Shown piece after piece: positions 41,933-53,282 of a DNA stretch of 64,000 bases. This DNA comes from Streptomyces sp. NBC_00286. GTDB taxonomy: Bacteria > Actinomycetota > Actinomycetes > Streptomycetales > Streptomycetaceae. The translations under genes were made by a program, and so were the position numbers. Every line of letters begins with the position of its first letter. Position 1 is the stretch's first letter. The stretch lies in the NCBI RefSeq assembly GCF_036173125.1, contig NZ_CP108054.1:3844001-3908000 (forward strand), read 5' to 3'. The notes under the pieces were generated by a model. It did no database searches. It saw only the letters and a list, made by a program, of their open reading frames with translations, and was not told the origin of the DNA.

Positions 41933-44464
41933 ATGTTCCGTACTGCCCTGCGCAACGTGCTCGCGCATAAAGCCAGGTTGTTGATGACCGTGCTCGCCGT
42001 GATGCTTGGCGTGGCGTTCGTGTCCGGCACTCTGGTTTTCGCCGACACGCTCTCCAACGCCTTCCGCAAGCAGTCGGCGAAGAGCTACGACAACGTCGCG
42101 GTCGCCGTCACCTCGCACGCCAACCCGGACGACCCCGAGGAAGAACCCGGCCTCTCCCGGAAGACCCTCGACAAGATCTCCGCCGTGGACGGCGTCGCCG
42201 GCGTGGACGGCCGAGTCGAGGGCTTCGCCGGAGTCGCCGGCCCCGACGGGAAGTTGATCGGCGTCGGCTGGTCCAACAAGGGCTCCAACTTCGCCCCCGG
42301 CAAGGACGGCAAGGACAGGGCCTACACGTTCACCGACGGCTCGGGCCCGGTGAAGGACGATCAGATCGCCCTGGACAAGGAATCCGCGACCAAGGGCGAG
42401 TACAAGGTCGGCGACCGAGTGCGGGTCGCGACCAACGGACCGGTGAAGGAGTACACCCTCAGCGGTGTGTTCACCACCGAGGACGGCGCCGTGAACGCCG
42501 GCGGCAGCCTCGTCCTCTTCGACACCGCGGTCGCCCAGAAGCAGTACCTCAAGCCGGGCTACTTCGAGAGCGTCACCGTCACCGCCGCCGCCGGCGCGTC
42601 CGACGCGAAGATCCTGGACGCGGTCAAGCCGCTGCTGCCCGACACGGCCGTGGCCCAGACCGGCCAGGCGCTCGCGGACGAGCAGGCCAAGAACATCGAA
42701 CAGGGTCTGGACTCGCTCAAGCAGATCCTGCTCGGCTTCGCGGGCATCGCGCTGTTCGTCGGGATCTTCCTGATCTCCAACACCTTCACGATGCTGGTCG
42801 CCCAGCGCACGAAGGAGATCGCCCTGATGCGCGCCGTCGGCGCATCACGCAAGCAGATCACCCGCTCGGTGCTCGCCGAGGCCGCGGTGGTGGGACTGGT
42901 CGCCTCGGTGATCGGCTTCGTCCTGGGCATCGGTCTCGCGGTCGGTCTGCGGTCCGGAATGGCCGCGTTCGAGATGAAGGTTCCGGACGGCCCGCTGATC
43001 CTGTCCGCCACGCCGGTGCTCGCCGCGATCGGTGTCGGCGTGCTGATCACGATGTTCGCCGCCTGGCTGCCCGGCCGTCGGGCCGCGAAGATCCCGCCGG
43101 TGGCTGCCATGAGCAGCGTCCACGCGGTGGCGACCACCAAGTCGCTGGTGGTGCGCAACTCCATCGGTACGGCCATCACCGGCCTCGGCGCGGCCGGGAT
43201 CGTGCTGGGTGCCTCGGCCGGCGGCGGCGACGGCCGGACGTACATCGGGGCGGGCGCGTTCTTCGCGCTGGTCGGTGTGATCATCCTGATCCCGCTGCTG
43301 TCCCGGCCCGTGATCGCGCTCGTCCGTCCGCTGCTGGTCGGCCCGTTCGGGGTGTCCGGCAAGCTGGCCGGCCAGAACGCGGTCCGCAATCCGCGCCGTA
43401 CCGGAGCCACCGCCTCCGCGCTGGCCATCGGACTGACGCTGGTGACCGGCCTTTCGGTGATCGGTATCACGGTCGGCACGGCCATCGACAAGATGACCAC
43501 CGACAACATCAAGGCCGACTACATGGTCTCGATGGCGAACGGCGGGGACCTCGACCAGTCCGCGCTGACGGCGCTGGAGAAGGCCAAGGGCGTCTCGGCG
43601 GTCTCGCCGCAGCAGGACGCCTACATCGACGTCGATGACGACTTCGTGGCCGCTTCGGCGGTCACGCCGGGCGACATCGAGCAGGTCCTGGACGTCGACG
43701 TCGTCGCCGGCAACGTCGACTCGCTCGCGAAGGGCCAGGTCGCGGTCGCGGAGAAGACGGCCAAGAGCAAGGGCTGGAAGCCCGGCGACAGCATCTCCGT
43801 CACCTTCGCCGACGAGAAGAAGGCCACACTGACGGTCGGCGCCGTCTACAAGGACAGCGAGTTCCTTTCTCCCGTCCTCATCGACACCAAGATCGCGAAT
43901 CAGCACGAGGTGAAGCCGTACATTCTGCAGATCTTCGTGAAGGTCGACGGCGGCCAGACCTCGGCGAACGAGAAGGTCCTCATCGACGCGCTGGGCGACA
44001 ACCCCGCGATGCAGATCATGGACAAGCAGGACATCCGTAACGAGTTCGGCGGCGCCATCAACACGATGCTGAACGTCATGTACGGCCTGCTGGCGATGGC
44101 CCTGATCATCGCGGTGCTGGGCGTCGTCAACACACTCGCGATGTCGGTCTTCGAACGGCAGCAGGAGATCGGCATGCTGCGTGCGATCGGTCTCGACCGG
44201 CGCCGGGTGAAGCGGATGGTCCGGCTGGAGGCCGTGGTCATCTCGGTGTTCGGCGCGGTCATCGGCATCGGTCTCGGCTCGTTCCTCGGCTGGGCGATCG
44301 GCGAGACCATCGAGAGCTCGATCCCGGGCTACGCGCTGGTCCTGCCCTGGGACCGGATCGGGATCTTCCTGGTGCTGGCCGGTCTGGTGGGCGTCCTGGC
44401 CGCGCTGTGGCCGGCCCGCAACGCCGCGAAGCTGAACATGCTGAACGCGATCAAGACGGAATAG
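41933..44464 (+). CDS. FtsX-like ABC transporter permease
   Basis: Membrane protein of 843 residues. An N-terminal helix (about 13-35) is followed by a large extracytoplasmic domain with KSYDNVAVAVTS, three helices and FtsX motif (FVGIFLISNTFTMLVAQRTK, EIALMRAVGASRKQI), a further pair of helices (410-460) and a second FtsX unit near the end (ALIIAVLGVVNTLAMSVFER, QEIGMLRAIGLDRRRVKRMV). Duplicate FtsX units in one chain are usual in actinobacteria. It works with the LolD-type ATPase before it. Ribosome site TCTCCTGG is weak; the ATG begins at a conserved MFRTALRN start. Convergent with the cfa gene. Confidence 0.92.
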   Translation: MFRTALRNVLAHKARLLMTVLAVMLGVAFVSGTLVFADTLSNAFRKQSAKSYDNVAVAVTSHANPDDPEEEPGLSRKTLDKISAVDGVAGVDGRVEGFAGVAGPDGKLIGVGWSNKGSNFAPGKDGKDRAYTFTDGSGPVKDDQIALDKESATKGEYKVGDRVRVATNGPVKEYTLSGVFTTEDGAVNAGGSLVLFDTAVAQKQYLKPGYFESVTVTAAAGASDAKILDAVKPLLPDTAVAQTGQALADEQAKNIEQGLDSLKQILLGFAGIALFVGIFLISNTFTMLVAQRTKEIALMRAVGASRKQITRSVLAEAAVVGLVASVIGFVLGIGLAVGLRSGMAAFEMKVPDGPLILSATPVLAAIGVGVLITMFAAWLPGRRAAKIPPVAAMSSVHAVATTKSLVVRNSIGTAITGLGAAGIVLGASAGGGDGRTYIGAGAFFALVGVIILIPLLSRPVIALVRPLLVGPFGVSGKLAGQNAVRNPRRTGATASALAIGLTLVTGLSVIGITVGTAIDKMTTDNIKADYMVSMANGGDLDQSALTALEKAKGVSAVSPQQDAYIDVDDDFVAASAVTPGDIEQVLDVDVVAGNVDSLAKGQVAVAEKTAKSKGWKPGDSISVTFADEKKATLTVGAVYKDSEFLSPVLIDTKIANQHEVKPYILQIFVKVDGGQTSANEKVLIDALGDNPAMQIMDKQDIRNEFGGAINTMLNVMYGLLAMALIIAVLGVVNTLAMSVFERQQEIGMLRAIGLDRRRVKRMVRLEAVVISVFGAVIGIGLGSFLGWAIGETIESSIPGYALVLPWDRIGIFLVLAGLVGVLAALWPARNAAKLNMLNAIKTE

Positions 44465-44481
44465 ACAGGCGTACGCGCACA

Positions 44482-44513
44482 AGGGCCCCGTTCCCGGGAG
44501 GGAACGGGGCCCT
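44482..44513. terminator. Bidirectional terminator between the permease and cfa-like genes
   Basis: A 13-base-pair stem (AGGGCCCCGTTCC with GGAACGGGGCCCT) with a six-base loop fills the 56-base gap between two convergent genes. Confidence 0.8.
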
Positions 44514-44520
44514 CGGCGTG

Positions 44521-45810
44521 TCAGCCCCAGGTACGCGCCCGCAGCGGCATCCCGGACGCGCCGGATTCGGGTGTCCGCACGGCGAGGACCTGGTTGACGC
44601 CGATGCGGTTGCGTTCGAAGGCGACGGCGGAGGCGGCCATGTAGAGGCGCCAGACGCGGGCGCGGCCGGGGCTGGTGAGGCGGACCGCCAGCGGCCAGCC
44701 GGCTTCCAGGTTGGCGACCCAGTGGCGCAGGGTGAGCGCGTAATGCTCGCGGATCGACTCGACGTCCCTCACCTCGAATCCGGCGCGCTCGAGCTGCGTG
44801 ACGGTGCTGCCGATGGGCGCGAGCTCGCCGTCCGGGAAGACGTACGCGTCGATGAACTCGTCGACCTCGTACGCCGATTCGTTGCGATGCGGACGACGTC
44901 CGATCTGGTGGTTCAGGAGCCTGCCGCCCGGCTTGAGCAGGGCGAACAGGGTGCGCGCGTATTCCAAGTACCGTTCGCTGCCGACGTGTTCGGCCATGCC
45001 GATGGAGGAGATCGCGTCGTACGGACCGTCCGCGACGTCTCGGTAGTCCTGGACGCGGATCTCGACGCGGTCGGTGAGCCCTTCGTCGGCGACGCGTTTA
45101 CGGGCGTACGCGGCCTGCTCGTGCGACAGCGTGACGCCGACGACGCTCACGCCGTGCTCGCGGGCGGCGTGGATGGCCATCGAGCCCCAGCCGCAGCCGA
45201 CGTCGAGCAGCCGGCCTCCCGGCTTCAAGTCCAGCTTGCGGGCGATGAGTTCGAGCTTGTCGCGCTGGGCTTCCTCGAGGGTGGCGTCCGGGGTGGGCCA
45301 GTACGCGCACGAGTAGACCATCGACTGTCCGAGGACGATCTCGTAGAAGTCGTTGCCTACGTCGTAGTGGTGGCTGATGGCTCGTCTGTCGGTGCGCTTG
45401 GTGTGCAGGTGGGTGCGGCGGCGCACCTCCTCGCGGGGCGGGGCGGGTGGCAGCGGGGGCCACGCCATCCGTACGAGTCCGCGTACGGCGGCCCGTGCCT
45501 CGGGATCGCGCAGCGTCTCGCCGAGTCCCTTGGCGTCCTCGTCGCGCTCCCAGACGAGCCCCGACATCAGGTCGAGGGCGGTGTAGAGGTCGCCGTCCAC
45601 GGTCAGATCACCGGCGACCCACGCTCGAGCGAGCCCCAACTCCCCCGGCTTCCACAGGAGTCGGCGGATTGCGCGGCGATTGCGTACGACGAGGGCGGGG
45701 GCACCGGGGGGACCCGCTTCCGAACCGTCCCAGGCGCGCAGGCGCACCGGGAGCGGGGCCCCCAGGAGCTGTTCGAGGAGAGTCTTGAGCCGCAGTGCGG
45801 CGTCCTGCAT
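44521..45810 (-). CDS. Cyclopropane-fatty-acyl-phospholipid synthase
   Basis: SAM-dependent lipid methyltransferase of 429 residues. SAM-binding LLDVGCGWGSMAIHAAREHG, AISSIGMAEHVG and the family stretch AISHHYDVGNDFYEIVLGQ, then MVYSCAYW are present. It uses phospholipid acyl chains to make cyclopropane or methyl-branched products. GGAGGTG lies seven bases before this ATG; a GTG nine bases earlier would sit on the ribosome site. It stands alone, upstream of the large GC-rich array. Confidence 0.92.
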   Translation of the reverse strand: MQDAALRLKTLLEQLLGAPLPVRLRAWDGSEAGPPGAPALVVRNRRAIRRLLWKPGELGLARAWVAGDLTVDGDLYTALDLMSGLVWERDEDAKGLGETLRDPEARAAVRGLVRMAWPPLPPAPPREEVRRRTHLHTKRTDRRAISHHYDVGNDFYEIVLGQSMVYSCAYWPTPDATLEEAQRDKLELIARKLDLKPGGRLLDVGCGWGSMAIHAAREHGVSVVGVTLSHEQAAYARKRVADEGLTDRVEIRVQDYRDVADGPYDAISSIGMAEHVGSERYLEYARTLFALLKPGGRLLNHQIGRRPHRNESAYEVDEFIDAYVFPDGELAPIGSTVTQLERAGFEVRDVESIREHYALTLRHWVANLEAGWPLAVRLTSPGRARVWRLYMAASAVAFERNRIGVNQVLAVRTPESGASGMPLRARTWG

Positions 45811-45960
45811 GGCGCACACCTCCGTGACGGTGGATCCCGAAAGTCCAACACCACGTAAACACTGCGGAGGCTTGAGCGCAGTCCCGCAAAAGCGTTACAT
45901 CTGCGCAAAATGGGGTGCGGGTTGGGGGGTGCGCCCCCGCCGCCCTTACCCGTCCCATAC

Positions 45961-46050
45961 CAAGGGGCTCCGCCCCTGGACCCCACTGGGGCTGCCGCCC
46001 CAGACCCCGCATCGGCCTAACGGCCTCGTCCTCAAACGCCGGACGGGCTG
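45961..46050. repeat. Dispersed repeat family B, inverted copy
   Basis: GGGGCTGCCGCCCCAGACCC, then CATCGGCCTAACGGCCTCGT, then CCTCAAACGCCGGACGGGCTG in pieces is the reverse complement of the element at 16,043-16,110. It lies upstream of the cfa-type gene, next to the array at 46,076. Confidence 0.75.
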
Positions 46051-46075
46051 AAAATCAGCCCCTTGGGGGCACCGC

Positions 46076-46340
46076 TGGGGCACCCCCAGCGGTAGCTGGG
46101 GGAGTTTGAGGAGCGGGGGTCCGGGGGCTGGCCCCCGAAACGGGGTCCGGGGCGGAGCCCCGAGCGGGGTGCGGGGCAGAGCCCCGAGCCGGGCCCAGGG
46201 GCGCAGCCCCGGACCCCGCCCAGGGCTGCGGTCCGGGGCGCAGCCCCGAGGGGGCCTGGGGGCGCAGCCCCGAGGGGGTCTGGGGGCGCAGCCCTCAGCG
46301 GGGATCCGGGGCTGGCCCCGGGATGGGACGGGTAGGGGCG
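46076..46340. repeat. GC-rich short-unit array between ndh and cfa-type genes
   Basis: Eight or so degenerate copies of a unit such as GGTCCGGGGCGCAGCCCCGA, each able to fold as a small hairpin (GGGGC with GCCCC), follow one another. It is preceded by the palindrome CACCCCCAGCGGTAGCTGGG. No gene. The array lies downstream of ndh and 266 bases or more upstream of the cfa-type start. Confidence 0.75.
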
Positions 46341-46422
46341 GCGGGGGCGAGCCAAAACGCCGAAGGAGCCCCCCGCACCACGGATGGCGGGGAGCCCCTT
46401 CGGGTCGGGCAGGGAGCGGAGG

Positions 46423-47838
46423 TCAGGAGGCCTTGGCCTTCTCCTCCGACTTGGCGCGGGTGGCCGGCGGGAGTTGGGCCTCGGCGGACTGGGCCACCTT
46501 CGGCGCCGGCTTGGCCGCCTCGTAGAACTCCTCGCGCGGAGTTTCGATGGCCCCGAGCGAGACAACCTCGCGCTTGAGGAACATCGCAAGCGTCCAGTCG
46601 GCGAAGACCCGGATCTTACGGTTCCACGTCGGCATCGCAAAGCCGTGGTAGCTGCGGTGCATGTACCAGGCGAGACGACCCTTGAGCTTGATCTTCATCT
46701 TGCCCATGACGATCATCGCGACCCCCTTGTGGAGGCCGAGCCCGGCCACCGCACCCTTGTTGGCGTGCGAGTACTCCTTCTGCGGGAAGCCCCGCATACC
46801 GGAGATCACGTTGTCACCGAGGATCCGCGCCTGACGCAGCGCGTGCTGAGCGTTCGGCGGGCACCAGGCGTTCTCGACACCGGCCTTGCGGGCGGCGACG
46901 TCCGGCACCTGGGCGTTGTCGCCGGCGGCCCAGATGTAGTCGGTGCCCTGGACCTGGAGGGTCGCCTGGGTGTCGACGTGACCGCGCGGGCCGAGCGGCA
47001 GACCGAAGCGGGACAGGACCGGGTTCGGCTTGACGCCGGCCGTCCACACGATGGTGTTGGAGTCGACCTCGAGGCCGTTCTTCAGCACCACGTGGCCGTC
47101 GACGCAGGAGTCCATGGAGGTGGAGAGGTACACCTCGACCCCACGGGCCTCCAGGTGCTCCTTGCCGTACGTGCCGAGCTTGGGGCCGACCTCGGGGAGG
47201 ATCTTGTCCGCGGCGTCGACGAGAATGAACCGCATGTCCTCGCGGGACACGCTGGTGTAGTACTTGGCCGCGTCGCGGGCCATGTCCTCGACCTCGCCGA
47301 TGGTCTCGGCGCCGGCGAAGCCACCGCCGACGAACACGAAGGTGAGCGCCTTGCGGCGGACCTCTTCGTCGGTCGTGGAGTCCGCCTTGTCGAGCTGCTC
47401 CAGCACGTGGTTGCGCAGGCCGATGGCCTCCTCGATGCCCTTCATGCCGATGCCCTGCTCGGCGAGGCCGGGAATCGGGAAGGTGCGCGAGACCGCGCCC
47501 ATCGCGATGACGAGGTAGTCGAAGGGCAGCTCGTACGCCTCGCCGACCAGCGGGGCGATCGTGGCGACCTTGCGGTCCTGGTCGATGGTGGTGACCCGGC
47601 CGGTGAGAACTTCCGCCTTGGGCAGCACGCGTCGCAGCGGGACGACGACGTGCCGAGGCGAAATGCTGCCGGCGGCGGCTTCGGGGAGGAAGGGCTGGTA
47701 GGTCATGTACGACCGGGGGTCGACGACCGTGACGGTCGCCTCGCCGTAGCGCATCTTCTTCAGAATGCGCCGAGCTGCGTACAGGCCTACGTACCCACCG
47801 CCTACTACGAGGATCCTGGGACGCTCCGTGGTGCTCAT
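46423..47838 (-). CDS. ndh: Type II NADH dehydrogenase (NDH-2)
   Basis: Single-chain, non-proton-pumping NADH:quinone oxidoreductase of 471 residues, on the inner face of the cell membrane. FAD-binding RILVVGGGYVGLYAA, NADH-binding FVFVGGGFAGAETIGEVED and the second FAD motif WAAGDNAQVPD are intact. A C-terminal amphipathic part (KGRLAWYMHRSYHGFAMPTW) provides membrane contact, with an Ala/Lys-rich tail. The start is ATG before STTERPRILVVGG; an ATG 40 codons further upstream would need a chain unlike the family. Upstream 307 bases hold a Rex-like operator. Confidence 0.93.
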   Translation of the reverse strand: MSTTERPRILVVGGGYVGLYAARRILKKMRYGEATVTVVDPRSYMTYQPFLPEAAAGSISPRHVVVPLRRVLPKAEVLTGRVTTIDQDRKVATIAPLVGEAYELPFDYLVIAMGAVSRTFPIPGLAEQGIGMKGIEEAIGLRNHVLEQLDKADSTTDEEVRRKALTFVFVGGGFAGAETIGEVEDMARDAAKYYTSVSREDMRFILVDAADKILPEVGPKLGTYGKEHLEARGVEVYLSTSMDSCVDGHVVLKNGLEVDSNTIVWTAGVKPNPVLSRFGLPLGPRGHVDTQATLQVQGTDYIWAAGDNAQVPDVAARKAGVENAWCPPNAQHALRQARILGDNVISGMRGFPQKEYSHANKGAVAGLGLHKGVAMIVMGKMKIKLKGRLAWYMHRSYHGFAMPTWNRKIRVFADWTLAMFLKREVVSLGAIETPREEFYEAAKPAPKVAQSAEAQLPPATRAKSEEKAKAS

Positions 47839-48289
47839 GCCATCGAGTATCCACCCGTCAAAGGGGGGTAGCTCGTGCGCCCCTTCACAAGCTCCATCGC
47901 ACCCTCTGCTACACTGCCCGGCCCGCATTCCCGGCCCCCGCCTCCAGAGAGGAACCATGGGGTGCTTTGGGGCGTTGTCAACACCGCGTGAGCTGCTCTT
48001 TGGGCCTGCGAGCCAGGTGAACCAGTCGTCTGGTTCGCCGTCTCCCGCCGCTCGCGAAATTGTTCTGCACCTCCGCGCCGGAACCCCGTATGGCTCCAGG
48101 GGCGCCTCGGGACGTAAAAACCTCCCTCAGCAGGGTCGATTTCCTTGTGAAGAACTTCACGAAGTTTCTCGACGAGACGTTTCCGAGGGGCTTCTGGAGC
48201 CCCCCAGGCGCGCTCATACGTTACCGGAGCCGCTCAGGGGAGGCTACTTGCGGGTAGCTTAGCGGCCCCCCTGAAGAGCTACTGAAGGG
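47839..48289. promoter_or_regulatory. Long 5' region of ndh
   Basis: No convincing gene in 451 bases. It contains a Rex-like site (48,145-48,162). On the minus strand TTGACA occurs near 47,975, about 135 bases before the ndh start, without a good -10 box. The long distance suggests either an extended leader or two promoters. Repeats of the three families are absent. Confidence 0.5.
48145..48162. promoter_or_regulatory. Rex-like redox operator
   Basis: TTGTGAAGAACTTCACGA differs from the Rex consensus TTGTGAANNNNTTCACAA in one base. Rex senses the NADH/NAD+ ratio and represses respiratory genes in Streptomyces. The site is upstream of ndh and of no other start on that side. Confidence 0.72.
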
Positions 48290-49243
48290 CTACTGAAGGT
48301 CCTCCGCGGCCTTCCACGCGATGCCATCAAGGATGTCGTGCTCGCTCACGACGACCTCCTCCGCTCCGATCCGTTCCATGATCGAGAGGAGTACGAGGGC
48401 GCCGGCGCCGATGACGTCCACGCGGCCCGGGTGCATCGAGGGGATCGCGGCGCGCTCGGCGTGGGTGGAGGCCAGCAGGGACTCGGTGATCTCGCGGACG
48501 CGGGCGTACGGGACCCGGGAGTGGTGGATGGCGGCCGGGTCGTATGCCGGGAGGTTCTGCGCGATCGCCGACACCGTGGTGACGGAACCCGCGAGACCGA
48601 CCAGGGTGTGGGCCTCGTGCAGCGGCACGGTCTGCTCGACGAGATCCAGAGCCGCCTCGATGTCGGCGCGCATGGCGTCGATCTGAGCGGGAGTCGGAGG
48701 ATCGGCGACCACCCCGTCGTGCACGAGGTGGCGTTCCGTCATGCGTACGCAGCCGATGTCGACCGAGCGTGCGCCGCGTACGTGGTCGTCGCCGACGACG
48801 AACTCGGTGGAGCCGCCGCCGATGTCCACGACCAGGTAGGGCTTGGCGAGGTCCGTCCGGCCGCTCAGTTCCTTGGTCGCGCCGGTGAAGGAGAACTCCG
48901 CCTCCTGGTCACCGGTGATGACCTCGGGTTCGACGCCCAGGATGTCCAGGACGCCCCGTACGAAGTCGTCGCGGTTCTCGGCGTCCCGGGATGCGGAGGT
49001 CGCCACGAAACGGATGCGCTCCGCCCCGTGCTCCTTGATGATCGCCGCGTACTCCTTGCAGGCGGCGAACGTCCGCTCCAGGGCCTCGCGCGCGAGGCGG
49101 CCCGTACGGTCGACGCCCTGGCCGAGGCGGACGATGGTCATCCGCCGGTCCAGGTCGATGAGTTCACCGGTTCCGGGGTCCGCGTCGGCGACCAGGAGGC
49201 GGATGGAGTTCGTACCGCAGTCGACGGCGGCGACGCGTGTCAC
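48290..49243 (-). CDS. Ppx/GppA-family exopolyphosphatase
   Basis: Phosphatase of 317 residues of the actin-like ATPase superfamily that cuts inorganic polyphosphate or pppGpp. VAAVDCGTNSIRLLVAD is the first phosphate loop, VVDIGGGSTEFVVGDD the second, and FSFTGATKEL and GLAGSVTTVSA further contacts. Length is that of the short actinobacterial form lacking the C-terminal HD domain. The GTG start overlaps the DUF501 stop (GTGA). Part of the conserved order enolase, DivIC, DUF501, Ppx. Confidence 0.92.
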   Translation of the reverse strand: MTRVAAVDCGTNSIRLLVADADPGTGELIDLDRRMTIVRLGQGVDRTGRLAREALERTFAACKEYAAIIKEHGAERIRFVATSASRDAENRDDFVRGVLDILGVEPEVITGDQEAEFSFTGATKELSGRTDLAKPYLVVDIGGGSTEFVVGDDHVRGARSVDIGCVRMTERHLVHDGVVADPPTPAQIDAMRADIEAALDLVEQTVPLHEAHTLVGLAGSVTTVSAIAQNLPAYDPAAIHHSRVPYARVREITESLLASTHAERAAIPSMHPGRVDVIGAGALVLLSIMERIGAEEVVVSEHDILDGIAWKAAEDLQ

Positions 49244-49845
49244 TTCTCGCCACCTTCCTCGTCCTGAGTTTCCTCAATCCCGAAGAAGCCGCCGCCGTTG
49301 GCGCCGAGCTTCAGGAGGTCCTCCTGAGACTGGAACGGCATCACGCACGGCCCCTTCCACCACCACTCGGGCAGCATCGCGAGCGCCTCGTCGCCCAGTG
49401 GGTTCACTCCGGCGCCGGCGGCGAGGGAGTGGGCCACGAGTACGTGCAGGCACTTCACGCGGTCCGGCATGCCGCCCGCGCTGGGGAAGCCCTCCAGGAC
49501 CTCGATGGCGTCGCGGCGGGCGAGGTAGTCCTCGTGGGCGGCGCGGTACGCGGCGGCCAGCTCGGGGTCCTCGGCCAGCCGTTCCGTCATCTCCTTCATG
49601 ACACCGTTCGCCTCGAGGGTGCCGATCGCGGAGGCGGCGCGGGGGCATGTCAGGTAGTACGTCGTCGGGAACGGCGTACCGTCCGGCAGTCGCGGCGCCG
49701 TCTCGACCACATCGGGCTGACCGCACGGGCAACGGTGCGCGATCGCGCGCAGACCGCGCGGCGGGCGGCCGAGCTGCTGCTTGAAGGCCTCGACGTCCGC
49801 GTCGGTGGGCTCGGTTCGCGGGGTGGGAGGCGGGGGGGTATCCAT
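49240..49845 (-). CDS. DUF501-family protein
   Basis: Protein of 201 residues with the DUF501 pattern, CPCGQPDVVETAPRLPDGTP and then FPTTYYLTCPRA, with conserved cysteines that may bind a metal. The first 14 residues are Pro/Thr-rich, the tail acidic and Gly-rich. The family is almost always encoded between divIC and ppx in actinobacteria, yet has no known role. ATG start at MDTPPP, nine codons after an earlier in-frame ATG. Stop overlaps the ppx start, so the two are coupled. Confidence 0.88.
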   Translation of the reverse strand: MDTPPPPTPRTEPTDADVEAFKQQLGRPPRGLRAIAHRCPCGQPDVVETAPRLPDGTPFPTTYYLTCPRAASAIGTLEANGVMKEMTERLAEDPELAAAYRAAHEDYLARRDAIEVLEGFPSAGGMPDRVKCLHVLVAHSLAAGAGVNPLGDEALAMLPEWWWKGPCVMPFQSQEDLLKLGANGGGFFGIEETQDEEGGEK

Positions 49846-49888
49846 AGCCGTCTTTCTCGTCACGTTCAGCATTCAGCACATTCAGCAT

Positions 49889-50359
49889 TCACTGGTCGGC
49901 GCGGTCCGCCTTGTCGACCCCGTCCCAGACATTGGCGTACCAGGGGCGGGCGGCCGCCCCCTGCGTCGTACGCGACTTCTTCGCCGCGTTCGGATCGATC
50001 ATGATGTAGCCGGTCTCGCCCGGCTTCACGTAGTGCAGGCGCTCGCGGATCCGCTGCTCGGCGTACGCGTCGTCCTGCCAGCGTGCCTTGAGGTCGCGCA
50101 GGTGCTCGACGCGCTCACGGGCCTGCTGCCGTTCCCGCTCGAGTTCGGCGATCTCGGCGCGCTGGGAGACGTACTGCCGGGTCGGATACGCGAGGGCGAC
50201 GACGAGGGTGCACAGGACGAGGGCGAGCAACGCGGCCCGGCCGGTCAGCCGGGAACGGCGGGCCTGGCGCCTGGTCTGGGAGCGATAGACGCGCGCCGCC
50301 GTCTGCTCGCCGAGCAGCCGCAGCCTGGTCGCGGTGGAGAACCGGTCGCGGTTGGTCAT
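49889..50359 (-). CDS. FtsB/DivIC-family septum formation protein
   Basis: Bitopic membrane protein of 156 residues. A basic N-terminal cytoplasmic part of about 40 residues, one helix (TGRAALLALVLCTLVVALAY), and an extracytoplasmic leucine-rich coiled coil (EIAELERERQQARERVEHLR) followed by the DivIC motif (YAEQRIRERLHYVKPGETGY) match the family. It works with FtsL and FtsQ/DivIB in the divisome. GAGGTG precedes the ATG. Between enolase and DUF501 as in other actinobacteria. Confidence 0.92.
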   Translation of the reverse strand: MTNRDRFSTATRLRLLGEQTAARVYRSQTRRQARRSRLTGRAALLALVLCTLVVALAYPTRQYVSQRAEIAELERERQQARERVEHLRDLKARWQDDAYAEQRIRERLHYVKPGETGYIMIDPNAAKKSRTTQGAAARPWYANVWDGVDKADRADQ

Positions 50360-50478
50360 GGATCATCACCTCGCTGCACTACGCCGGTTACCTTGCCACC
50401 TGTCTTTTCGGCCGGGGGTCCGGGGGTTGTCCCCCGGGAAGGCACAGCCCGGCCATTCATGCCTCCCCTGCACACACG

Positions 50479-50523
50479 CCTACGTCCCCGCACACGGTAC
50501 GGGACCGCGTACGGGGACGTAGG
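50479..50523 (-). terminator. Terminator after enolase
   Basis: Arms CCTACGTCCCCG and CGGGGACGTAGG (12 base pairs) lie 23 bases after the enolase stop on the minus strand. No U-run, as usual in this genus. Confidence 0.7.
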
Positions 50524-50545
50524 CAAGGAGGTGCCTGCAAGCAGG

Positions 50546-52189
<1,644 letters not shown>

Positions 52190-52211
52190 TCAGCTGAGCT
52201 GGGGCTCGGTG

Positions 52212-52916
<705 letters not shown>

Positions 52917-52920
52917 TCAC

Positions 52921-53092
52921 CGACGCCTACGAGGTGAGCTGTCGGGTTCGGGCGTGGTGAGTTGCCCGGCCGTACGGATCGCTCCGTACGACTTCACCCC
53001 AAGCCGCACCCGGTCTCGACGACCGGGCCCGGCACTTACCTTGGGTCCCCCGCTCCTGCCTACGGCGCTTTACGCGACGACTGTTCCCGTAC
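52921..53092 (-). ncRNA. ydaO-yuaA (c-di-AMP) riboswitch
   Basis: The minus strand reads GCCGTAGGCAGGAGCGGGGG, ACCCAAGGTAAGTGCC, then a variable hairpin, CGGCTTGGGGTGAAGTCGTA, and CCCGAACCCGACAGCTCACC, closing with TCGTAGGCG. This is the order and near-exact wording of the ydaO class (GGGGAACCAA, TTGGGGTGAAT, CCGAACCCGACAGCTAACC, GTAGGCG). It ends 16 bases before the Rpf start codon, so ligand binding could mask the ribosome site or end transcription. In Streptomyces c-di-AMP turns such rpf messages off. Confidence 0.88.
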
Positions 53093-53282
53093 GGACGTTG
53101 GCAGGATTCGGCGTGACGTCCGTCGGGGCCCGCTGTGGCGAGCGGTCACGACCGTAAACATGCGATCCGCCGAATTTCAAAGACGATCAGGGGCTTTGAG
53201 ATCCATGTCTCACTTTCCCTAAAGCGGACATCCGGCCCGAACTGCCGCCACTTTTGGCCCGGTTCGGCACCTTGCACACCCC

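Noticed and set aside
42845..44482. 545-codon minus-strand frame opposite the FtsX permease
   Set aside because: Arg/Asp/His-rich shadow with no ribosome site; the plus-strand protein has FtsX motifs and membrane helices.
46076..46340. CRISPR-like array
   Set aside because: Units are 20-30 bases, degenerate and adjoining, without unique spacers of constant length, and no cas genes are present.
47978..48217. 79-codon minus-strand frame upstream of ndh
   Set aside because: It runs across the Rex-like site, has no ribosome site and no recognisable character.
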